Origin: Flammeovirga aprica JL-4
Lineage (GTDB): Bacteria > Bacteroidota > Bacteroidia > Cytophagales > Flammeovirgaceae
Reading direction: 5' to 3'
Length of the DNA: 64,000 nucleotides
Assembly (NCBI RefSeq): GCF_012844305.1
Contig: NZ_JABANE010000021.1
Coordinates: 1-64,000 of the forward strand
Shown here: positions 45,701 to 54,387 of the stretch, piece after piece
Layout: every line of letters starts with the position of its first letter
Position numbering within the stretch: position 1 is the stretch's first letter
The notes under the pieces: model-generated
What the model was told of the DNA's origin: nothing
The model's input: the letters and a program-made list of their open reading frames with translations, nothing else
The model's database searches: none
Program-made: the position numbers and the translations under genes

Positions 45701-46694
45701 ACTCTTGAATTGGCTAGGATTGAAATCCCTGAAAAATACTATAAAAATAGAGGATTTCATCTCTTTTGTTCACCCAGAAGATCATGCTACTTTTAATAGC
45801 ATTTTCCAGAAAGAACAGAAAAAGTTTGATATCACAATAAGGGTAGAAAGAAAAGATGGACAAATCACCTATCTCAATATTACGGGATTAAATAAGAGTG
45901 ATAAAAAAGGAAATGTGATGGTGTTGGCCATTGTGTTTGATAATACTTACAACAAGTCTATTGAATCACAATGGGAAGAAACTGTAGAACTGGCAGAAAA
46001 GACGGCTCAAACTCTTGCTGTCCAAAATGAACAACTGGAAAGTTATACTTATATCGCCTCACATAATATTCGTTCTCCTTTATCCAACTTACTGGCTTTA
46101 ATGGAGCTTTATCAGAACGAAAGCAAAGCAGAAGCAAAGGAAAATTATCTTACGCTGTTTGAAAAAGCACTTGTTCAGCTGGAAAACACCGTCAACAACC
46201 TTACTGATGCGATCAAAGTACAGCAAAAAACAAAGCTTGAACGCAAGCCTATCAGTGTTAAGGATGAGTTGATGAAGGTATTGGATATCTTATCAGGTCA
46301 AATCAATAAATATGGCGTGGTAATTAGTTTGGAAGTTGAGAAAAACTTGACCATTAACTATCACGAAGAATACTTGAAAAGCATTTTCCTTAATTTATTA
46401 AGCAATGCGATTAAATATCGTTCTCCTGAAAGGTTGCCTAAAATAGATGTTGAGGCTTTCCAAGAAAAGAAATCTATTTATATTAGAATAAAGGATAATG
46501 GAAGAGGAATAGATCTCAAGAAATATGGTCATAGAATTTTTGGTATGAATCAGACTTTCCATCATAATGAAGATGCGAGAGGATTAGGATTATTTCTTAC
46601 TAAAACGCAAATTGAAGCTACAGGCGGCAACATCAATGTTTCATCTGAAGTGAACAAGGGAACGACTTTCTCAATTAACATACCGAAATCATAA
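42780..46694 (+). CDS. CheB-CheR-PAS-histidine kinase fusion protein
   Basis: A 1304-residue multidomain protein from the ATG at 42780; a TTG nine codons upstream is less likely. Order: CheB methylesterase (~5-190; Ser in GIGASAGGLEA, His in VQHLSQSHKSL, Asp in ILSGTGSDGTEG); CheR methyltransferase (~200-480; WSIGCSLGHEAYS and LVLCRNLLIYL; the usual EE of the SAM site is HE here); coiled coil with LMSSNEELQSSNEELQSVNE (~645-690); one or more PAS-type domains (~700-1060); then a histidine kinase (H-box YIASHNIRSPLSNLLAL; N-box LNLLSNAIKYRSPE; G-box DNGRGIDL). No REC domain or membrane segment was found, so it is cytosolic. Its TAA shares one base with the ATG of the BLUF gene, so light input through that partner is likely. 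Confidence 0.92.
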   Translation: MTLTDKTNYVVGIGASAGGLEAIKSLFENYHSDLGIAFVIVQHLSQSHKSLMPELLQKITHLPVIEVNSNHAIEPNHIYIINNHSTLTIKRKMLINQERRKDDKQLTFPINTLFSSLAEEYKKKAIGVILSGTGSDGTEGLKSIKEHGGITFVQHPNSAKFNGMPFSAIKSAKIDFIISAEEIADSLSNIINGEGEINLSYYHKIENILELIGQQENIDYSAYKPQTLYRRVLKMMEYQNISSISEYYSLLENSPFECKKLAQSFLIGVTSFFRDAEEWVYLEKEIVPKIIQKDVIRIWSIGCSLGHEAYSIAMLALEGIEDLYQLKEIKIFATDLNAQSIQKASEGIYSVDDIKSIPKKYVDKYLDKMGEFYQVKESLRNIITFVQHDILSTPPFLNIDLVLCRNLLIYLKPKVQQQILNTIKFSLNKDGYLFLGPSEKNFSDKYLVEEDGKHKFFRLVEKFRGFEIDKSKKIKTNKIRVPKQNRVQVVNKDSFEYENIEKQLIEYYCQPIIVINDKEQLVFSSDEVGKYLKFPKNELVLKEVFDFDVYIDIVRTINKSKEDGKNRKISNLKLQSQNNAGSDIIIRRLKTETNDDLFILEFFDGKEHNSENVIEQDSTIQNLKSEIKHLHQELKIAHRRIERINEDYQVNNEELMSSNEELQSSNEELQSVNEELYTVNQEYKDKLDEISVLNDDFLNLFQSAGIASLYLDKDFSIRRIAPNTSEFFGIEKEDIGRNIMQFNTFFEIKGGLLATIEKAVLENKIQEHEVRTKKNRTYLLRVSPFGERKNNTDGIILSFIPISSLKPIQKLKHKNSELKEQVTHFLQYFSLLNIETWTWTAENNTFFFSESVKQLFNYDQYESFLWRYVESQLPAENSKVFSEKINKCLSVGQPFDIILHLEDRFYNFVCLAEKSDSGKILGMYGSIEDITDKYNREKSLEDITSTYQGLSELNQFGTIKVLQDDPNYIKVNDTLLNWLGLKSLKNTIKIEDFISFVHPEDHATFNSIFQKEQKKFDITIRVERKDGQITYLNITGLNKSDKKGNVMVLAIVFDNTYNKSIESQWEETVELAEKTAQTLAVQNEQLESYTYIASHNIRSPLSNLLALMELYQNESKAEAKENYLTLFEKALVQLENTVNNLTDAIKVQQKTKLERKPISVKDELMKVLDILSGQINKYGVVISLEVEKNLTINYHEEYLKSIFLNLLSNAIKYRSPERLPKIDVEAFQEKKSIYIRIKDNGRGIDLKKYGHRIFGMNQTFHHNEDARGLGLFLTKTQIEATGGNINVSSEVNKGTTFSINIPKS

Positions 46695-47131
46695 TGATAT
46701 CATCATACATTTACTCTAGTCAGACGAATGACGACATTGAGGTGGAAACACTAAGAGATATTCAGAATATTGCGAAAACTGAAAATTCAAAACACAATAT
46801 TACTGGATACTTAACCTATAAAAAGGAGACTTTTATTCAATACATAGAAGGACCTGATGAGGAAATTCAACAATTGATTACGAATCTCAAGAATGATAAA
46901 AGACATAATATCTTAAAATCAATTCATTTTCCTCCGAAGACACAAAGAGTTTTCAAAGGCTGGAGTATGAGGTATATAGAGTATGATGAACTTATTGAAA
47001 TAGGATTTCATGAATTATTAGAAACCGTTTTCTTTACTGTAGGAAATAAAATTTTCGATGAAGACAGAGTGATTGAAAAGCTCAATCAAATGTTAGAGAA
47101 AATTGCAACTACACAAAAGCATATCAAATAA
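46694..47131 (+). CDS. BLUF-domain blue-light photoreceptor
   Basis: A 145-residue protein made almost wholly of one FAD-binding BLUF domain. The key residues known from AppA can be placed: Tyr7 (IYSSQ), Asn31, Gln49 (FIQYIEG) and Trp90 (FKGWSM, with Met92). ITGYLTYK and DKRHNILKS are also typical. About 45 helical residues follow as an output cap. It has no effector of its own. Its start codon overlaps the kinase stop (TAATG), giving translational coupling and, by inference, a physical partnership with the kinase. Confidence 0.9.
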   Translation: MISSYIYSSQTNDDIEVETLRDIQNIAKTENSKHNITGYLTYKKETFIQYIEGPDEEIQQLITNLKNDKRHNILKSIHFPPKTQRVFKGWSMRYIEYDELIEIGFHELLETVFFTVGNKIFDEDRVIEKLNQMLEKIATTQKHIK

Positions 47132-47171
47132 AAAAAAGGGAAGCGATCATTATGGTCACTTCCCTTTTTTT
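47131..47171. terminator. Bidirectional terminator between BLUF and response-regulator genes
   Basis: A13-base arm ending GGGAAG (47131-47143) pairs with the CTTCCC arm (47159-47171), with an A run on one side and a T run on the other. It serves both convergent units, and its right edge reaches the response-regulator stop codon. Confidence 0.85.
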
Positions 47172-47559
47172 ATACCGAGACATTCACTCCAAGACATTCC
47201 CTTAACTTGGCTTTAGAAAGGGGCTTTTCAATATACTTTTCAATACAAGGGTGCTTATCAGCTCTCTCCTTATCTTTAGGATGTAAACTCGAACTCAGCA
47301 CATAAATACTAAAGTGCTCAAGAAGGTTCCTATCTTTAATTTCATCAACAACTTGCCAACCGTCTAAACCGGGCATGTTGAGATCTAAAAACATTACATT
47401 TTCTTTGGTAAGGTCAATTGTATCAATAGACTGAAAGAAGGCATCTCCGCTTTTAAAATAGAACTTGTCAATATTGGCTGTTTCAGGTAAGGAGTCGATA
47501 ATTATTTTAGAAATATCAATTACTAACTGATCGTCATCTATAAATATAAGTTGTTTCAT
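47170..47559 (-). CDS. Single-domain response regulator (REC only)
   Basis: A 129-residue receiver domain with no output domain. The acidic pocket is IDDDQLV at the start, the phospho-acceptor is Asp59 in VMFLDLNMPGLDGW, Ser is in YVLSSSLHP, and Lys is in YIEKPLSKAKL. A protein of this kind passes phosphate on or binds a target directly, as CheY does. It lies tail to tail with the BLUF gene and shares its terminator, so it is the natural phosphate acceptor for the CheB-CheR-kinase fusion; that is inference. Confidence 0.93.
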   Translation of the reverse strand: MKQLIFIDDDQLVIDISKIIIDSLPETANIDKFYFKSGDAFFQSIDTIDLTKENVMFLDLNMPGLDGWQVVDEIKDRNLLEHFSIYVLSSSLHPKDKERADKHPCIEKYIEKPLSKAKLRECLGVNVSV

Positions 47560-47743
47560 GTGTAGTAAAAATAGAATAGATAAAGTGTAATAGCGTATTT
47601 ATAATTTAACAGATTTGCTATTTATAGTCAATAATTATTCTAATTATAAATTACAATCATAACATTGTATACTTTAAGTGTAATTAATACTTGAAATAAG
47701 TAAATAAACAGTTCTTACTTGTTAAAAATATTGAACAAAAAAA

Positions 47744-47770
47744 ATCACCTCTAAATAATTTAGAGGTGAT
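47744..47770 (-). terminator. Terminator of the first susCDE operon
   Basis: ATCACCTCTAAA (47744-47755) and TTTAGAGGTGAT (47759-47770) form a 12-bp stem with a 3-nt loop and eight T on the minus strand, 25 bp after the susE-like stop codon. Confidence 0.85.
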
Positions 47771-47794
47771 CTTCATTATAGAATTAATGATTTA

Positions 47795-48916
47795 TTAATT
47801 CGCTGTGATTGTAATTGTTGCAGCTCTCTGATCAACAACTACTTTATAATTTCCGCTTTCGCCAATGAATGTCCAGTTAGGATCATCAGAACCTTCTTGT
47901 GGCTTAAGTTGAGAAGCATCATATTCAGTGATGATATCCCAACCAAAACCTGAACCCCAATCTTCGAATCTTGTAAACAATCTGAAAGAACCATCTTTCA
48001 CTAAGTCTACATTGATCTCCCAGATTTCATGACCTGTCCAGTTAAGAATTGGTGTTGTAGCATTCCAGTTCCATCCATTTGCAGTTACATCACCTACCAT
48101 GTATAATACTGGCTCACCTTTTAATGGTGCCATAGTGATTGTTCCTGTATTTTGGTCTACAAGGATATCATACCAACCAGTTGCTCCGATGAAGCTGAAG
48201 TTGTCATCATTATTATCACCTGGCTGAGGCTGTAATAAATCAGTAGGGTAATTAGGGAACGCTTTAGGACCTCCAATTCCAGAACCCCAATCAGGGTTAG
48301 AGAAGAATCTGAAGTAAGGCTCATCAGAAGTTTCAAAATAAGCATTTGTTCTGAACTCACCTTGGTTTCCTGTGTTTGCAATTTCAACTGCTTTATTTGG
48401 ATCCCATCCACCAACAGAAGCTCCAATCATATAAATAGAAGGGAAGATTGTTGAGTATGGTGTTACTGACATTGCGATCGACTCTGATACTTTTGTATCT
48501 AACTGATAGTTTACAGTTGCTGCGATATGAATTTCAACATCTGAACTCTTTGAAGGTTTGAAACCAAGTCCTAATGCTGCCGCATTCATTTGAGCGTGTG
48601 TTAATGACAATGTATTTGTAGTCACTGAACCTAATTCAACTGAATTTGATGAATCACCAGCAACACTCATTGTCACAGTGTAGTTTGTTTGTACACTTAC
48701 TCCGTAATCAACTGGTGACCAGTCAAACATTACTGCTGTAACACTAGCACTGTCTTTCACAAGTGTTAGCGACTCTCCTGTACTAGGAGAATTGATAATA
48801 GGAGCAGCAACAGTGTCTTGATTCTTGATTGTCGTCAATTCCTTCTCAGGGCTACATGCATTAAGCATCAAAAGCCATGAAATTGCTCCAATTAAATATA
48901 TATATGATTTTTTCAT
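47795..48916 (-). CDS. SusE/SusF-like outer-membrane glycan-binding lipoprotein (locus 1)
   Basis: A 373-residue protein with the lipobox LNACSPEKE near residue 20. The N-terminal ~130 residues are the SusE Ig-like domain (VMFDWSPVDYGVSVQTNYTVTM, then LSLTHAQMNAAALGLGFK). Two SusE/SusF-type carbohydrate-binding repeats follow: SIYMIGASVGGWDPNKAVE...YFRFFSNPDWGSGIGG and LYMVGDVTANGWNWN...RLFTRFEDWGSGFGWD. Both repeats keep the aromatic residues of the starch-site family. It sits at the end of the operon, 12 bp after susD, and should help hold a glycan at the cell surface. Whether that glycan is an alpha-glucan is not shown. Confidence 0.85.
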   Translation of the reverse strand: MKKSYIYLIGAISWLLMLNACSPEKELTTIKNQDTVAAPIINSPSTGESLTLVKDSASVTAVMFDWSPVDYGVSVQTNYTVTMSVAGDSSNSVELGSVTTNTLSLTHAQMNAAALGLGFKPSKSSDVEIHIAATVNYQLDTKVSESIAMSVTPYSTIFPSIYMIGASVGGWDPNKAVEIANTGNQGEFRTNAYFETSDEPYFRFFSNPDWGSGIGGPKAFPNYPTDLLQPQPGDNNDDNFSFIGATGWYDILVDQNTGTITMAPLKGEPVLYMVGDVTANGWNWNATTPILNWTGHEIWEINVDLVKDGSFRLFTRFEDWGSGFGWDIITEYDASQLKPQEGSDDPNWTFIGESGNYKVVVDQRAATITITAN

Positions 48917-48928
48917 TGTGTTATAATC

Positions 48929-50593
48929 TTAGTAACCAGTATTTTGACTTGCGTTAGGGTTTGCCGCTAACTCTTGTGTAGGGATAGGGTAAACGTTACG
49001 GTGAGCGTCTAAAGCTCTACCACCTTGCTCACCACCTTTCCATGGCCATAAGTAAGTTGCTGAAGTAAACTTCTCAAAACGTACTAAGTCTTGACGACGG
49101 TATCCTTCCCAGTAGAATTCACGACCTCTTTCTTCTAATAAGAAATCTAAAGTAAGGTCAGCTTCGATGATGTTACCTGCAGTAGATCCACCGTATGCTC
49201 TAGTAATTACTTGGTTTACTAAGTTTAAAGCCTCACCTTTTGTTCCGTTTGAAGCACCTCTTAATACTGCTTCAGCATACATTAAGTAAGAATCTGCAAC
49301 TCTGAATAAAGGCCAGTCAGTGTCAACGAAGTAGCTTTCAGCGATAGCTGGCTTAGAACCGTCAACGTTTCTGTTTCTGAATTTGAAGATGTTCAATCCT
49401 TGTGTATAGTTTAAAGGATCATCTACTTCAAGACCTGAGTTGATTACTAATAATGTATTGAATTCTAACTTACTAGCTAACTCATCGTCATCTTTCACAT
49501 CTTCAGTTTTACCTCTCAAGTCACCAGATGGACGAGATTGGAATTTGTCATAAATACTTCTTGTAGCGTGGTTACCACCCCAAGCAGCACCGTTTGATAC
49601 GTTTACGAAGTCTGAGAATCTACCGTTAGTACCTGCTGAAATCACATATTGTGTTGCAGAGAAACCTTGAGTTCTTACAGGATCTAAAGGTACATTATGA
49701 ATAATACCTGTTGTATTTTCATTTCCTACAGAGAACAATGTCAATAAATTCGGATCAAGTGTGTAAGCACCATTAACTTGTTTTGTGATGTTTACTACTT
49801 CTTCCATTGAATTTACACCACTTACTGGATTGTCTTGACCTGTAAACGGCTTAGCATTCAAGAACATTTTTGCTTTCACCATCCAAAGTGTACCTTTATC
49901 CATTCTACCGTACTCAGCTTTTCCAGCTTCTGGCAAGAATTCCTCAATCTCGTTAAGCTCATTGATAACATTACTGAACAACTCAGCACCTTCAATAGAC
50001 TTAGGGTATTGATCAGTAGTAGCTTCAGTAATCCAGCTCATTTTACCGTAGAAGTCCATACCGTGGTAATAAGCAATAGCTCTTACCAGACGAGCCTCAG
50101 CTCTCATTTGCTTCATAGACTCTTTTAAGTCACCTTGACCTCTTTCGTCTAATTTAGCGTCTGATGATTGACGTAAAAATTCGTTTGTCAATGCAATCAT
50201 GTAATACAAACGGTAGAACATACCTGCAACATACTGGTTATCAGCAGACCACTCACCATTTTGCAAAGGTACTAAACCATTGTCATTCCATGCGTTAAGG
50301 GCTTCACCTGTAGGCAACAACTGTAAGTTCCAGTAGTTTCTAAGGTAAGATGACATACCACCATCAGAAATTGTAGATACATCACTTTCGTTATCGTTAC
50401 CTTTCTGACCTGCTACATGGTATCCAGCGTAGATTTTACCTAACACTTGAGTATAACCATCTGCAGTTTCGAATACTTCGTTTTCGAAAGTTACGTTTGG
50501 ATCGATCGGAGTCACATCCAAATCACTGATACACGACGATGTGAATAAAAGCGCGCATCCTAATAATATATTTCTTAATTTATTCTTGATCAT
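48929..50593 (-). CDS. SusD-like outer-membrane nutrient-binding lipoprotein (locus 1)
   Basis: A 554-residue SusD/RagB-family protein with the lipobox FTSSCISDLDVTPIDPNV (Cys at about 21). Tetratricopeptide-like helices follow with EARLVRAIAYYHGMDFYGKM, a typical SusD segment. The C-terminus has FLLEERGREFYWEGYRRQDLVRFEKFT and the ending YPIPTQELAANPNASQNTGY, both hallmarks of the family. With the SusC barrel 11 bp upstream it forms the lidded uptake complex, which opens to let a bound oligosaccharide through. It is paralogous to the susD of locus 2. Confidence 0.95.
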   Translation of the reverse strand: MIKNKLRNILLGCALLFTSSCISDLDVTPIDPNVTFENEVFETADGYTQVLGKIYAGYHVAGQKGNDNESDVSTISDGGMSSYLRNYWNLQLLPTGEALNAWNDNGLVPLQNGEWSADNQYVAGMFYRLYYMIALTNEFLRQSSDAKLDERGQGDLKESMKQMRAEARLVRAIAYYHGMDFYGKMSWITEATTDQYPKSIEGAELFSNVINELNEIEEFLPEAGKAEYGRMDKGTLWMVKAKMFLNAKPFTGQDNPVSGVNSMEEVVNITKQVNGAYTLDPNLLTLFSVGNENTTGIIHNVPLDPVRTQGFSATQYVISAGTNGRFSDFVNVSNGAAWGGNHATRSIYDKFQSRPSGDLRGKTEDVKDDDELASKLEFNTLLVINSGLEVDDPLNYTQGLNIFKFRNRNVDGSKPAIAESYFVDTDWPLFRVADSYLMYAEAVLRGASNGTKGEALNLVNQVITRAYGGSTAGNIIEADLTLDFLLEERGREFYWEGYRRQDLVRFEKFTSATYLWPWKGGEQGGRALDAHRNVYPIPTQELAANPNASQNTGY

Positions 50594-50604
50594 TTTATGT
50601 CAGA

Positions 50605-53595
50605 TTAAAATCCTAGGTTTAAACCAAATAAGATAGTTGTTGGACGAGGGTAGATATTGTTGTCAATACCATTGAATACTTCTGGATCTAATCCACCGTA
50701 GCTAGAAGCTACTAATAAGTTTTGACCAGTCAAGTACATTCTCATACGAGTGTCTTTAAGACCTAAGATAGACTTGAAGTTATACCCGATTGTCACGTTA
50801 TCTAATCTAAAGAAATCTGCATTTTCTATCCAGTGGGAAGAGAAGATTCTTTTCTCGTCAGTTTGTAAGAAACCTGTTGATCCAGAAGAAGATAATTTAT
50901 TTGATAAAGCTCTAGTTGTAGGATTGTAGATAAAGTTCCAGTTTTCACTTCCTTGAGCGATACCGTTATAAATCTGCGCATTGAATTGGAAACGACCGCT
51001 TAATGAGAAATCCCAATTCTTATAGCTTACTCTTGTATTGATACCTACTAAGAAGTCAGGTACTGAGTTACCGTAGATAATTTTATCATCAGCATTGATG
51101 ATACCATCACCGTTTTGATCTACATAAACACCTTCTAGTGGGTGACCGTCATCAGAATAAACTTGCTCATACACATAGAACGAGTTCAATGACTGACCTA
51201 CTTGTTGTAGTTGAAGGAAGTTACCACTACCAAACTCTCCTGTAGGTAAACCTTTATAGTTAGGATCATCAACTGTAGTTAACTTTGTGATTTGGTTTCT
51301 GTTGTAAGTGAAGTTACCTCCAACTTCCCAGTAGAAATCATCAGTGATTACAGGGATAGTTAATAAGTTCAATTCAACACCCGTGTTTTCTAAGCTACCT
51401 ACATTTGATACAATACGGTCAGAAAGGTTAGTACCTGCTGCTACTGTTACTGTATTGATAAGGTCTTTTGTTTCTCTGTGGTACACATCAAATGAACCTG
51501 AGATTCTTGAATCAAGAATTTTGAAATCGATACCTGCGTTGATGTTTACTGTTTCCTCCCACTTCAAGTTAGGATCAAAACCGTTTGGACGGTAAGTGTT
51601 GAACCAGCTATCACCAAATACATACTGAGCGCCACCGTTAGATAAAGTATAAGTACCATAACCTACATAGTCATTACCAGTAATGTCTTGCTGACCTGTG
51701 ATACCCCAACCACCTCTTAATTTCAACTCATTTACAAGTTCTGAGCTTTTCAAGAAGCTTTCTTCGTTAATTTTCCATGCGAAAGCTAATGAAGGGAATA
51801 GACCCCATCTGTTATTCTTGCTGAATCTAGAAGTACCATCTTGTCTTACTGTCGCAGTTAATAAATACTTGTTGTTTAAAGTATAGTTAGCACGACCGTA
51901 GAAAGATACTAAGTAATATTCAGAAGCGAATGGCTGATCAAGAGTTGGATCAGGACGGTTATCAAAGTAATCGTTCTTGTAAGTGTGACCTTGGTTGTGG
52001 AAATGTTGCCAAGAGTAACCACCCATTACATCAAATCTATGCATTCCAATTTCTTTTCCATATTTTAAATAGAAATCGAATACTGTATTTCTTTTCTCTT
52101 GATTGTAAACTTCTTGCTCACCTCTGATTAAAGAATCTTGGTATACCCATGATGCATCTGGAGAAGTGTATTTACCACCTTCTGAATTTGCAGCATCCAT
52201 ACCGAAGTTCATGTTTGCTGATAATTCTGGTAAGAAGTGGAATTTATAATCTAATGCTAAGTTTACAATACCTCTGTTTACTGTAGACTGATCGTCACGT
52301 TGGTTCAATAAAGCAACTGGGTTTACTGGTGTGTAAGCTTTTGGCTTACCGCTTTCATCTACCCATTGCCAGTAACCACCCCAATCATTATTTCCTGAAC
52401 GTACTGGGTGAGTTGGATCAAAACCAATTGCAGCACCGATTGCATCTTGGTTAGCAAATTTATTTTTTACATGAGTTCCTTTTGCGTTGAAGTTCACACT
52501 TAAGTGGTCATCAAAAAACTTAGGAGTCAAGCTTATACCAACTGAAGTTCTTTGGATGTTATCTGTCTTTAAAACACCATCTTGCGTATTGTATCCTACT
52601 GATAAACGGTAAGGTAAATTTTTAACACCACCTGAGAAGCTTACGTTCTGATCCATACCGAAAGCAGGTCTGTAGATCTCATCTTGCCAGTTTGTATTTG
52701 CATCGCCCATTGCATTGTATGCATCAGACTCGTTACCGTATAATGTTGTTACTAAATTTCTATACTCGTCTGCTTCATATACGCTCACTCTTTTTGATGT
52801 CACACCAATTGAGTATTTTGAAGAGTAGTCAACTTTTAATTTATCATTTCCATTACCTGTTTTAGTAGTAATAATGATTACACCGTTTGATGCTCTTGAA
52901 CCGTAAATAGCTGTTGCTGAAGCATCTTTTAATACCGTAAATGTAGCAATATCATCTGGGTTTACAGTTGCTAATGGGTTAGCCATACCATTGATACCAT
53001 CAGAAGCTACTGGTACACCATCGATTACAATAAGAGGGTCATTATTTGCTGACATTGAAGCACCACCACGAATACGAATCGTTGAGTTAGCACCTGGAGC
53101 ACCACCTGAAGATGTAATTTGAATACCTGCAGTCTTACCCACCATTAAGTCTTGTGGTGAAGTGATTGCACCTTTGTTCATGTCTTCTGCAGTAATTGCT
53201 TGAACAGATCCTGTAGCGTCTTCTTTTTTCACGCTACCGTAACCAATTACAACTACTTCTTCTAATTGCTCTGCATCAACTTCCATTGGAACATCAATCA
53301 CAGTCTGCGTTCCGATCAATACGTCTTTTGTTATATAACCAATATAACTAAACGATAATTCTTCTGCAGATGAAGAAACATTAAGGACATATTGTCCGTC
53401 GAAATTAGTTGTAGTTCCTTGGGTAGTACCTTTAATAATTACAGCCACACCAGGTAATGGCGATCCATTTTCATCTACAACAGTACCTTTGATAGATTTT
53501 TCTTGTGCGTAAGTCAGATTACTCCCTAAAATAAAGAGCATACACAAGAGAGTACAAACAAAATTCTTGTTTGCAAAACGTAATTTTACATTCAT
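50605..53595 (-). CDS. SusC-like TonB-dependent outer-membrane transporter (locus 1)
   Basis: A 996-residue SusC/RagA-family protein. It has a signal peptide (CTLLCMLFILGSNLTYAQ) and an N-terminal carboxypeptidase-D-like domain (GTVVDENGSPLPGVAVIIKG; ~35-110). The plug domain has DLMVGKTAGIQITSSGGAPG and DPLIVIDGVP, with the TonB-interacting VVVIGYGSVKKEDATGSV. A 22-strand barrel ends in PTTILFGLNLGF. It moves the glycan held by SusD using TonB energy. The first 130 residues are nearly the same as in the locus-2 SusC; the barrel is more diverged. A leader of about 170 nt and two LacI-type operators precede it. Confidence 0.96.
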   Translation of the reverse strand: MNVKLRFANKNFVCTLLCMLFILGSNLTYAQEKSIKGTVVDENGSPLPGVAVIIKGTTQGTTTNFDGQYVLNVSSSAEELSFSYIGYITKDVLIGTQTVIDVPMEVDAEQLEEVVVIGYGSVKKEDATGSVQAITAEDMNKGAITSPQDLMVGKTAGIQITSSGGAPGANSTIRIRGGASMSANNDPLIVIDGVPVASDGINGMANPLATVNPDDIATFTVLKDASATAIYGSRASNGVIIITTKTGNGNDKLKVDYSSKYSIGVTSKRVSVYEADEYRNLVTTLYGNESDAYNAMGDANTNWQDEIYRPAFGMDQNVSFSGGVKNLPYRLSVGYNTQDGVLKTDNIQRTSVGISLTPKFFDDHLSVNFNAKGTHVKNKFANQDAIGAAIGFDPTHPVRSGNNDWGGYWQWVDESGKPKAYTPVNPVALLNQRDDQSTVNRGIVNLALDYKFHFLPELSANMNFGMDAANSEGGKYTSPDASWVYQDSLIRGEQEVYNQEKRNTVFDFYLKYGKEIGMHRFDVMGGYSWQHFHNQGHTYKNDYFDNRPDPTLDQPFASEYYLVSFYGRANYTLNNKYLLTATVRQDGTSRFSKNNRWGLFPSLAFAWKINEESFLKSSELVNELKLRGGWGITGQQDITGNDYVGYGTYTLSNGGAQYVFGDSWFNTYRPNGFDPNLKWEETVNINAGIDFKILDSRISGSFDVYHRETKDLINTVTVAAGTNLSDRIVSNVGSLENTGVELNLLTIPVITDDFYWEVGGNFTYNRNQITKLTTVDDPNYKGLPTGEFGSGNFLQLQQVGQSLNSFYVYEQVYSDDGHPLEGVYVDQNGDGIINADDKIIYGNSVPDFLVGINTRVSYKNWDFSLSGRFQFNAQIYNGIAQGSENWNFIYNPTTRALSNKLSSSGSTGFLQTDEKRIFSSHWIENADFFRLDNVTIGYNFKSILGLKDTRMRMYLTGQNLLVASSYGGLDPEVFNGIDNNIYPRPTTILFGLNLGF

Positions 53596-53769
53596 AACTA
53601 AAAAGTTAAATTTAGATTACTTTTTTATCATTAAAAAAATGCGTACGAAGAGAAGGGATTGAAATTTTCACATTTCAACCAAACTCAAAAAAATCAGGTC
53701 AGAATTGTTTTTTTAAAGTAATAAGCTAAACAATTTTCATTTTCATTTTTTTCATTTTCATAAGCTTTA

Positions 53770-53798
53770 AAATTTACAAGTGCAATATAAACACTTTA
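53770..53798 (-). promoter_or_regulatory. Conserved 29-bp core promoter element, locus 1
   Basis: The + strand copy reads AAATTTACAAGTGCAA, then TA, then TAAACACTTTA. The locus-2 leader has the same 29 bp with only TA changed to GG (61414-61442). On the minus strand it ends in TAAATTT, the start of a TAnnTTTG -7 box, so transcription would begin about 168 nt before the susC ATG. Confidence 0.6.
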
Positions 53799-53923
53799 CC
53801 TATTTCTTTTTATTTAATTTTTTATAAAAAAAAACTTAAAATTAACACTGATATTTTTCGCAACATTGTACATAAGTCATTTTTAATTGAATTTACTTTA
53901 CTTTTTATTAAAATATGTGAAGC

Positions 53924-53933
53924 AAACGGTTTC
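53924..53933. promoter_or_regulatory. LacI-type operator, locus 1, proximal
   Basis: AAACGGTTTC fits AANCGGTTKC with the central CG of LacI-family operators. It is 154 bp beyond the start of the core element and is paired with the copy at 54053. Confidence 0.5.
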
Positions 53934-54052
53934 ATAAAATGTTAAATTTAAGTTAAAATGGTAACATATTTTAACATTTGATTTATTTTTTTTGGGTGAT
54001 TTTGAGTTTTTAACACTCGTTTTTTTAAGAAAAATTTATCATAATTTACCGA

Positions 54053-54062
54053 AATCGGTTGC
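54053..54062. promoter_or_regulatory. LacI-type operator, locus 1, distal
   Basis: AATCGGTTGC fits AANCGGTTKC. It lies exactly 129 bp from the proximal copy, the same distance as in locus 2. The remainder of 53596-54291 is extremely AT-rich, with T and A runs and no coding frame. Confidence 0.5.
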
Positions 54063-54291
54063 TTAAAATTCAATTAACAAAAGACAATTACGGGAGTAAA
54101 TAGATTTTAAAACCGAATATTCAATGAAACAGCCTTTACTGATTTGGTAAATTGGCAACTTTTAGAAAAATAGGGAGGGAATATTTAACGTACTTATGTT
54201 AAAATTATGATTCGTTAATTACAGATTAATATCTATCCGAGAGATCTAATAATTATTTGAAACACTTGAATCATTATTATGAGCATAAAAA

Positions 54292-54321
54292 AAGGAGTTG
54301 CTTCAAATGAAACAACTCCTT
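54292..54321 (-). terminator. Terminator of the second susCDE operon
   Basis: AAGGAGTTG (54292-54300) pairs with CAACTCCTT (54313-54321), with inner TTC/GAA pairing and a T run on the minus strand. A second hairpin, AGAGCATGT/ACATGCTCT (54332-54354), stands between it and the susE-like stop codon. Confidence 0.8.
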
Positions 54322-54387
54322 CTCTGTTCTTAGAGCATGTTTCAAACATGCTCTTATTAAGACAGAATTATTGAATACTCATAATTC

